From a bacterium (GTDB lineage Bacteria > Vulcanimicrobiota > Xenobia > Xenobiales > Xenobiaceae): a stretch of 28,614 nt of DNA. Positions 22,902 to 28,614 of this stretch are shown one piece after another. The notes beneath the pieces are model-generated. The model had not been told where the DNA came from, did not search any database, and worked only from the letters and a program-made list of their open reading frames with translations. The position numbers and the translations under genes were made by a program. The first letter of the stretch is position 1, and each line of letters begins with the position of its first letter. The stretch lies in contig JALHDH010000028.1 of assembly GCA_022839105.1 (NCBI GenBank), forward strand, positions 1-28,614, written 5' to 3'.

Positions 22902-25900
22902 TTAGGAGGCGAGGCACAACACGCGATAGAACTCCGCTGGGATCGCGTGTCGGAGGTGCCAAGTGATGGCCATGGGCCGTTCGCCCTGGTGGGAGACATA
23001 GGTCGCGGGCCCCAAGAAGAGATAGGGGCTGGTCACCCCCCGATCGTCCTTGCGACGCTCGCGCACGAAGAGGAGGGCGTGGGTGCCGCCTGGGCGATGG
23101 TTTTGGTAGCGCCGACCATCAACCGAGTCCTCTCGAGTCCTGCTCTGGGATTCCCAATGGAACAGATGCGGGGACAGGGCGAAGTCACGATAGAGCGTGC
23201 TCGGGCTATAGTCCCGCTCGTTTTTCTGGATCGTGACGAAGAAGAGGTCGCAACCACTAGGCTTGTGAAAGTGGACCCCCTCGCGCAGGCGATGGGGACG
23301 CTCCAGAGTCATCACCCCAAAAGCAGCCAGAATTTCGTCCAGCCCGTAATGGCAGTGAACCGCCAGCGGCACCTCAGGATGCTCTGGTAGAGCTTGGCTT
23401 CTGCGATGAATCCGATTCAGAAGAACCGCCAACAACTCGCGGAGCTCCTCTCGAACGGCCGGAAGTTTCTCCAATCTATCAAAGAGGGAGGCCGCTTCGG
23501 AACCCTGCGACAGACTGAAGCGGAGCATCTCGGAAAATCGTCCCGCGGGCACGCGACCCATCATCAAATAGTCCTGATAAGCGCGAATTTGCTCGGCACA
23601 ATCCAGGTGAATCATCCGCGCCACAGCCCTCAACAGTGAGCGTTCCTCTGGCGTGTCATGTCCTGGAGACGCAAAACCCACCTCGCGGCGCAGGGAAACC
23701 CAACCGGGGAGGCTTCCCCGGTAGATATCTTCCAACTCGATCCCAGAACGGTCCAGAAACCCTTCGAGTGTGGTTCCGGGGCCGACCGCGCGGAGTTCTT
23801 GGCGCAGGAAGGCACGATTCGCTCCCAGGCTACGTTGAAGATTCTCCAAAACCACCTGGGAGGCCACCCGATCCAGACGCATCGAACAACCTGACGGGAG
23901 TCGAGGGAACCCCTCAGCCACCTGCCACGCGAACTCACGCCGAGTTCCACCCAATAGGGAACGATAGACTTGGTCGAATCGGAATTCTTTGCGCGCCAGA
24001 CCGATGAAGTCCAAAACCGTCAAACAGGTCTTGCCCTCCGAGCGGCGCAAACCGCGCCCGATCTGCTGGATAAAGACCGTCGCACTCTGGGTGGGACGCA
24101 AGAGCAAGACCGTATCCACCTCTGGAAGGTCCACCCCCTCATTGAAGACGTCAACCGTGAAGAGCACCTGGACCCGTCCGGAGCGCAATGCTTGAACCAT
24201 CTCTCGCCGCTGCTCGACAGGCGTCTCGCCCACAACGACTTCAGCTTGAAGGCCCGCCCTGCGGAACTCTGAAGCCATGAAATGCGCATGACCAACCCCC
24301 GCGCAAAAACCCAAGGCTCGCATGTTGGTGGGATCAGGTACGATATTGCGCAACTGCTGCAGCACCAAAGCGGCACGGACATGATTGCCCGTATACACAC
24401 CCTCGAGTTCGCCCACGTCATACCCTCGGCGCCAGGTTAACGACTTGAGGTCTGTATTGTCGTGAACCCCGAAGTATTGGAAGGGCGCCAAGAGACCGCG
24501 GTCCAAGGCATCCCAGACCCGCAGTTCGGCCGCCACGTGCCCGTCGAACCACTCCAGGATGCTGCGTCCATCGGAACGTTCGGGAGTCGCCGTCAGGCCC
24601 AGCAGGAGACGCGGCCGAAAATGCTCGAGAAGACGAGAATAAGTAGGCGCTTCCGCGTGGTGGAATTCATCTAAGATCAAGACATCAAACCCGGTGGGGT
24701 CCAGCAACTCCAGGTCAACCCTCGAAAGCTTCTGGACGGAAGCAAAGAGATGGTTTGACTGGGTCGGCGTCTCGAGTCCGGTCCATTTCTCACCAAAGCT
24801 GCCCTCCCGCAGCACGGCTCGAAAGGTCGCCAAGCTCTGGGTCAGGATCTCGTCGCGATGGGCCACGAAGAGGAGACGCGCCTCTTTCCAATCCCGTCTG
24901 ATCCGCTGGTAGTCGAGGGCGGCCACAACTGTCTTCCCTGTGCCGGTCGCCGCAACCACCAAGTTCCGCCATCGCCCGTGGAGTTGCCGCTCCGCCTCCA
25001 GCCTCTCCAAGATTTCCTCTTGAAAAGGATACGGACGGACTTGAAGAGTGTAGAGTTGAGCCTCCTGAGTCTCACCGAACTGCTCTCGCCTGGAGGCAGA
25101 AATGAAGCGATCTCGGTCTCGCTCAGGCAGGTAAGGCTCGAACTCTCCGTCTTCCCAATAGCTCTCGAAAGTACCCTGGAACTTCTCCAAAACGCGCGGA
25201 TTCTCGACCTGCGAGATCCGAACATTCCACTCCAGGCCATCAACCAGCGCGGCGGAGGAGAGATTTGAGCTTCCGATATAGGCCGTCGAGAAGCCGCTCT
25301 CTCGATGGAAGAGCCAAGCTTTGGCGTGAAGGCGGGTGCGCCGAGCGTCGTAAGAGACTCGGACCTCTCCAAGCTCTGCCATGGCATCCAAGACCCGAGC
25401 TTCGGTGGCCCCCATGTAGCAGGTCGTCAAGACCCGGACGCGCCCCCGCCGCGCCACCTCTTCGAGACCCTCGCGGACCAGACGGAAACCACTCCACTTG
25501 AGAAAGGAGCACAGCAGGTCCACCCGATCCGCCGAGCGCAACTCTTTGAGGATCTCGGCTCCAACTCGGTGCTCGCCTCTTGCATTCACCAGAAGGTCCG
25601 TGCAGGACACAGGGATCGCCGGGCGCTCGGGCGGCTGGAGTTCCAGCACCCCTTTTGCCTCGACCACGGCAAGAAGCTCCCGCAACTCGCCGGATATCAA
25701 GTCCTCGGGCTCGACGGCACCGCGATGGACCTTCTGGATGAGAGCCAGAAGGAGTTGGTTGACCACCTCCAGGGCTCCCGAGTCCCCTTTCAGGGAGGTC
25801 AGCGCTCGCAGCAGGACCTGCGTCAGGTGTCGAGTCAAGACCTGGGCCGCCTCCGCAGACTCCACGGTCCGCAGAAGAGGCTTCAGGGAGGGGGGCAGAT

Positions 25901-25958
25901 TCTCCAGGCGCCGGGCCACGCCACAGGTCACCAGGGCTTCGTACAATCCAGTCTTCAC
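22902..25958 (-). CDS. PLD-domain superfamily 2 helicase with C-terminal DUF3427
   Basis: The ~1018-residue protein combines three modules. A phospholipase D-like nuclease half-site has 'RLHAKAWLF' (H211, K213) and 'AYIGSSNLS'. A superfamily 2 helicase has Walker A 'VAATGTGKTVVA' (K342), DEAH-type box 'LILDEFHHAE' (D430), 'LGLTATPERSDG', and motif VI 'QQIGRGLRRSEG' (Q632). A C-terminal DUF3427 region ends 'YFLFGP'-like 'SPYLFLGPATYVSHQGERPM'. Such stand-alone proteins are widely found in defence and mobile regions; action on foreign DNA is plausible but unproven. The start is taken as GTG at 25958 because the family-like 'KTGLYEALVT' follows; the frame is open to 26045 but that part is low complexity. 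GC content and codon use are visibly lower than in all neighbours, suggesting acquisition. Confidence 0.85.
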   Translation of the reverse strand: MKTGLYEALVTCGVARRLENLPPSLKPLLRTVESAEAAQVLTRHLTQVLLRALTSLKGDSGALEVVNQLLLALIQKVHRGAVEPEDLISGELRELLAVVEAKGVLELQPPERPAIPVSCTDLLVNARGEHRVGAEILKELRSADRVDLLCSFLKWSGFRLVREGLEEVARRGRVRVLTTCYMGATEARVLDAMAELGEVRVSYDARRTRLHAKAWLFHRESGFSTAYIGSSNLSSAALVDGLEWNVRISQVENPRVLEKFQGTFESYWEDGEFEPYLPERDRDRFISASRREQFGETQEAQLYTLQVRPYPFQEEILERLEAERQLHGRWRNLVVAATGTGKTVVAALDYQRIRRDWKEARLLFVAHRDEILTQSLATFRAVLREGSFGEKWTGLETPTQSNHLFASVQKLSRVDLELLDPTGFDVLILDEFHHAEAPTYSRLLEHFRPRLLLGLTATPERSDGRSILEWFDGHVAAELRVWDALDRGLLAPFQYFGVHDNTDLKSLTWRRGYDVGELEGVYTGNHVRAALVLQQLRNIVPDPTNMRALGFCAGVGHAHFMASEFRRAGLQAEVVVGETPVEQRREMVQALRSGRVQVLFTVDVFNEGVDLPEVDTVLLLRPTQSATVFIQQIGRGLRRSEGKTCLTVLDFIGLARKEFRFDQVYRSLLGGTRREFAWQVAEGFPRLPSGCSMRLDRVASQVVLENLQRSLGANRAFLRQELRAVGPGTTLEGFLDRSGIELEDIYRGSLPGWVSLRREVGFASPGHDTPEERSLLRAVARMIHLDCAEQIRAYQDYLMMGRVPAGRFSEMLRFSLSQGSEAASLFDRLEKLPAVREELRELLAVLLNRIHRRSQALPEHPEVPLAVHCHYGLDEILAAFGVMTLERPHRLREGVHFHKPSGCDLFFVTIQKNERDYSPSTLYRDFALSPHLFHWESQSRTREDSVDGRRYQNHRPGGTHALLFVRERRKDDRGVTSPYLFLGPATYVSHQGERPMAITWHLRHAIPAEFYRVLCLAS

Positions 25959-26063
25959 GAGGCCTGCACTTCTCCCCCCTCCCCCCGCCGCCCTGTGAGG
26001 GTCGCCGGAATCCCCCCCTGTCAGCGATCGGACGACATGATCCACCCGCCCAGGCCCTGCCCT

Positions 26064-27212
26064 TCAGTTCGCTCGGGTGTATTCCACGATGCGGTTCACC
26101 AGGAGCGCGCGCAGGTACTCCAGGTTGGCCTCGTCCAGGCTTCCTCCGAAGCAGGCCTGGACCCGGTCGCTGCGGGCGCACAGGAAGCCCACGGGGAAGT
26201 AGCGTTCGACCTGGTAGTTGCGGTACATCCGGTTCTCGCGGAAGTCGCGCAGGAACAGGTCTTCCAACTCCGCCAGGGGGATCTCGTGGCGCCCGTACAG
26301 GGTGGAGTCCACCTTCAGCGAGCGCCTGGTAAGGCGAAGGCTCTCGGTCAAGCGCGAGGCCGGCCAGGACGTGCAGATCCAGGGCAGCGACAAGGGTAGG
26401 GCGGCGACCAGGAGGACCAGAAGCATCATCATCCAGTTTTCGTCCAAGAGCTGGACCGACAAGACCAACGCTGCCAGGAACAACCCCATGCCCCACGAGA
26501 ACGTTCTCCAGAAATCGACCAGGTGAGCTCGCGGGATGCGGATGTCCAGGCCCTCCGGTGACTCCATGCAGCGGAACCTGAGGTTCGGGGGCTCCTGGGG
26601 TTGGGGGAGGGGCTGCCCCTTGCGCAGATAGCGTTGGCCCAGGCTCTCGTCGAGTTCGCTGCATGTCTTGATGTCCGGAGGGTTGCAGGTCGTGTCGCGG
26701 TACTCGACGCCCAGCAGGCGGCTGGCCGCTTCCGCCGTTCGACGCGCCTCGAAGGGCATGTTGGAGAAGCTGTCCAGTTGGCGGGGCTCCCCCCCCCGGC
26801 CGAGGATCCACACGCTGTCCACGTCCTCCACACTGTCCGGGAGGTCCCTGCCTCTGATGACCTTCGCTTCGCGCTCGATCACGACGGCCCTGACCTCTCC
26901 CAGCCCTATGGCTTGGCCGGGGGGGAGCCATGGCGGGCAGGACCAGTCGGTCAGGGTCCGGGCGCGGCCATCCAGTGTCCTGCGCTCTCGGACCAGCATC
27001 CAGACGACGCCGAACACCATCGCGGCGCCTCCGAGGTATTCAAAGAACTCCGACAACGACATCTCCGGCCCAGGGTCCGGGCGCGTCAACCAACCTATGA
27101 CGAACAATAATCCGCCCGCCAGCGCCACGGGTACCCCGGCCTGCAGGCAAGAAGGAAGTGGGCGCTTCCCCTCCAGGCAGTGTCCTTGAAGGCTCCACCG
27201 GCTCACGCTCAT
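26064..27212 (-). CDS. Membrane protein of unknown function
   Basis: The family of this 382-residue protein was not recognised. It has two N-terminal hydrophobic segments (about 26-44 and 55-73), a soluble middle part of ~160 residues, and a second hydrophobic pair (about 240-285). A C-terminal soluble domain of ~95 residues begins 'LRLTRRSLKVDSTLYGRHEI'. That domain, with its 'ELEDLFLRDF' stretch, resembles the small beta-barrel (PH-like) domains on some bacterial membrane proteins; this is a weak impression. The ATG at 27212 has no good ribosome binding site, but it overlaps the stop of an upstream open frame as ATGA. It lies between the helicase and the toxin-antitoxin genes. Confidence 0.65.
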   Translation of the reverse strand: MSVSRWSLQGHCLEGKRPLPSCLQAGVPVALAGGLLFVIGWLTRPDPGPEMSLSEFFEYLGGAAMVFGVVWMLVRERRTLDGRARTLTDWSCPPWLPPGQAIGLGEVRAVVIEREAKVIRGRDLPDSVEDVDSVWILGRGGEPRQLDSFSNMPFEARRTAEAASRLLGVEYRDTTCNPPDIKTCSELDESLGQRYLRKGQPLPQPQEPPNLRFRCMESPEGLDIRIPRAHLVDFWRTFSWGMGLFLAALVLSVQLLDENWMMMLLVLLVAALPLSLPWICTSWPASRLTESLRLTRRSLKVDSTLYGRHEIPLAELEDLFLRDFRENRMYRNYQVERYFPVGFLCARSDRVQACFGGSLDEANLEYLRALLVNRIVEYTRAN

Positions 27213-27392
27213 GGTTGGTTTTTTTCGCAGGCCACCGGCTTGTTCCTTGTCGGCTTCGGTCGCGCCCGATCTCGGCCCTTGAGGTCGAAGTCTCGAGGAC
27301 TGCCGACGAGGTGGACCACGTCGGCTTCGGGGGGCCTCAGGAGGGATGGCGCGGCCCCCCTTCGACCTGAGCGACCTGCAGAGCCCCCCCTC
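27209..27392 (-). other. Short open frame or gene remnant upstream of the membrane protein
   Basis: The gap between the toxin gene and the membrane protein gene contains a minus-strand open frame that includes 'EADVVHLVGSPRDFDLKG' and ends 'RNKPVACEKNQP', with TGA overlapping the next ATG. Third-position GC looks coding-like, but the only evident start is GTG at about 27318, giving ~36 residues. Two CCACCGGCT repeats (27195-27203 and 27232-27240) flank the ATG and a run of seven T. It may be a degraded gene end or a repeat element. Confidence 0.25.
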
Positions 27393-27814
27393 CTACCCGA
27401 TCAGGCAGTGGTCGACTCCCAACAGGGCAGCCGCCTTGGCCAGGTTCCGGTCGGCGGTGAGGAGGGGGAGGTTGTTGGCGAAGGCCGCGGCCAGGTGGAG
27501 GGCATCCAGGGTCCGCAAGGGGGGGCGAAGCGCCCCAGCCAGTCCCGGGCCACGGCGAACTCGCGGGCGTCGAGGGGCACCACGCGATAGGAGCCTCCGG
27601 CGAGGTGGGCCTGGAACAGGGAGGTGATCCGGCCTGCCGACCTGGTGTCGAGGCCTCCCATCCGGACCTTCATAGCCACGGCGGAGTAGAGTTCCACCTC
27701 GACCAACCGGCTCACGGTGGGCTCGGGAGTCTCCATGACCACCCTCTGGGCGGCCTCGCTGAGAGGCTCGGGGCAGTAGTAGGCGGCCAGGAGGCTCGTG
27801 TCCAGGTAGGCCAT
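27393..27814 (-). pseudogene. VapC-like PIN-domain toxin, frameshifted
   Basis: PIN toxins are Mg-dependent RNases kept in check by a linked antitoxin. The first ~99 residues read in one frame: 'MAYLDTSLLAAYY' with acidic D5, and 'SRLVEVELYSAVA' with the second acid. At a run of seven C (minus strand; 27519-27525 on plus) the frame is lost. The next frame reads 'LRTLDALHLAAAFANNLPLL', then 'TADRNLAKAAALLGVDHC', and stops at TAG (27393-27395). These are the conserved third and fourth acidic sites of PIN proteins. Joined, they give ~141 residues, the usual VapC length. In the unshifted frame the protein would end at 27401 with a meaningless tail. One missing C (mutation, assembly error or slippage) explains this. 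The start overlaps the antitoxin stop as TGATG. Confidence 0.85.
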
Positions 27815-28050
27815 CAGGATCGCTCCGCTTCCCGCTGCTGGACCACCACCTGGGATAGGGAAAGGCCTTCCGCCTGGAGAGTGGCGCGGAACTCGTCCAG
27901 GTCCGGCAGCGGCGAAGGCCTGTCGGTCACCGGCACGAGCTGGGCCACGCGCCTGCCGCGCCGGGTGATCACCACGGTCTCCCCGTGCTCGGCAGCATCT
28001 ACAAGCTCGCCGAAGCGCCTGCGCGCTTCTCGGATGGGCAGAGGTTCCAC
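27814..28050 (-). CDS. Phd/YefM-type antitoxin
   Basis: This 78-residue protein has the Phd/YefM DNA-binding fold: 'IREARRRFGELVDAAEHGET' then 'VVITRRGRRVAQLVPV' (residues ~6-42). A C-terminal tail would bind and neutralise the PIN toxin encoded next. Such antitoxins also bind their own promoter. The start is GTG at 28050, just before the conserved 'LPIREAR'; it lies inside a small palindrome GGTTCC-AC-GGAACC. The stop overlaps the toxin start by one base, a typical antitoxin-toxin arrangement. Two direct repeats upstream fit autoregulation. Confidence 0.88.
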   Translation of the reverse strand: MEPLPIREARRRFGELVDAAEHGETVVITRRGRRVAQLVPVTDRPSPLPDLDEFRATLQAEGLSLSQVVVQQREAERS

Positions 28051-28100
28051 GGAACCCTCATTGTGTACCCCTATTGTGTACCCAATTCGAAGGACGTCAA
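28043..28100 (-). promoter_or_regulatory. Promoter and repeat operator of the toxin-antitoxin pair
   Basis: On the minus strand TTGACG (28100-28095) and ACAATA (28077-28072) are 17 bases apart. Two identical 11-mers, GGGTACACAAT (28083-28073 and 28070-28060), are spaced 13 bases and cover the -10 box and start region. They contain the TGTAC core known from YefM operators. The palindrome GGTTCC-AC-GGAACC (28043-28056) covers the antitoxin start codon. Confidence 0.65.
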
Positions 28101-28251
28101 CCAGGGCCTGCTGCGGCTGAATCCGCCGCCGCCGTGCTGCTCGCGGAGGAACCGGGGCGGGGGCGCTGAGGGAGCAGGCTCGACCTCTCTGGCCCCCATG
28201 TGGATCTCGTCCCGCTGCGACGGACGCGCGCCGTGTCAGCCTCCGGGCTCG

Positions 28252-28484
28252 CTATCTGGAGTCCAGCGCGCGGAGGCTCGTTCTTCCCGGAAGGAACATG
28301 GGAGTCGGATCCCCGTGCAGAGTCCCTTCGCTCACCCCCTCCAGCGGGACGAACCCGAAGGCTTCGTAGAAGGTGGTGGCCTCAGGCTTGAAGTCGGTGA
28401 CCACGCCGACCGGAGTCTGCTCGTTCACCCGCGACCAGCCGGCGAGCACCAGGCCAACCCGTGCCCCGGGAGCGCCGCCAACCC
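28252..28484 (-). pseudogene. C-terminal remnant of a GNAT acetyltransferase
   Basis: The frame encodes 'VGVVTDFKPEATTFYEAFGF' followed by 'VPLEGVSEGTLHGDPTPMFL', which resembles the last ~60 residues of GNAT N-acetyltransferases (the 'xxFYExxGF' strand-helix and the final strand). The N-terminal acetyl-CoA-binding half is missing: upstream, the sequence becomes the end of another gene at 28485 in a different frame. It is therefore best seen as a truncated remnant. The frame is open to about 28527 and beyond, but that part is Gly/Pro-rich and non-conserved. It could also be a frameshifted gene. Confidence 0.55.
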
Positions 28485-28614
28485 TCAGTCCTCCGGGCAC
28501 TCCCGCTGCGGACGATGGCGCCAGCACCGGTAGCGGCGCCAGGTCAGGGCCAGGCCGGTCCAGGCCAACCAGCCGGCCGCCAGGGCTGCCAGACCGGCCA
28601 GGGTCTGGCCCGGG
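28485..28614 (-). CDS. 3' end of a membrane protein (partial)
   Basis: A minus-strand frame open from the window edge reads 'LAGLAALAAGWLAWTGLAL' (a single transmembrane helix), then 'TWRRYRCWRHRPQRECPED', and stops at TGA (28485-28487). A helix followed by a basic cytoplasmic tail is a common membrane-protein C-terminus. It lies only one base before the GNAT remnant region. The family cannot be told from 42 residues. Confidence 0.45.
   Translation of the reverse strand, partial: PGQTLAGLAALAAGWLAWTGLALTWRRYRCWRHRPQRECPED

Noticed and set aside
28060..28083. Start of a CRISPR array or iteron origin
   Set aside because: There are only two 11-base repeats, 13 bases apart, directly over the antitoxin promoter, which fits an operator far better.

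Overview
This is a high-GC bacterial stretch. GTG and TTG starts are common and many genes overlap by a few bases (ATGA, TTGA, TGATG). It carries a ribosomal protein, Rel/Spo stringent-response and thiamine genes, and a B12-dependent lysine fermentation cluster, so it looks like an anaerobic amino-acid fermenter. The phylum cannot be fixed from the sequence; an uncultured, high-GC lineage is likely. No tRNA, rRNA, CRISPR array or insertion sequence was recognised.

Layout. Bases 1-8517 are housekeeping: the end of a pilus-like protein, a DUF1848 protein (+), P5C dehydrogenase and a DUF4013 membrane protein (-), then rpmB-thiT-tpk (+). These converge on a minus-strand operon of rsh, dtd and a CheY-like receiver, driven by a near-consensus promoter with a palindrome in its spacer. 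A polysaccharide flippase (8664-10016, -) lies divergent from the main metabolic cluster.

Bases 10304-18406 hold the lysine cluster in the order kdd-kat-kce-kamB-kamC-kamD-kamE. KamDE moves the amino group of beta-lysine. Kdd oxidises and deaminates the diaminohexanoate. Kce cleaves the keto acid with acetyl-CoA to acetoacetate and 3-aminobutyryl-CoA. The usual ammonia lyase (Kal) is absent; a class III aminotransferase resembling the Cloacamonas beta-transaminase Kat sits in its place. The MutS-like KamC and P-loop KamB are candidate reactivators of the aminomutase. Lysine 2,3-aminomutase (kamA) is not in the window. A membrane-anchored SGNH/TPR protein follows.

Bases 20249-28614 are accessory and all on the minus strand: an HNH nuclease with an internal duplication, a PLD-helicase-DUF3427 protein of visibly lower GC, an unknown membrane protein, a Phd/VapC-type toxin-antitoxin pair with a frameshifted toxin and a clear repeat operator, a GNAT remnant, and the end of a membrane protein.
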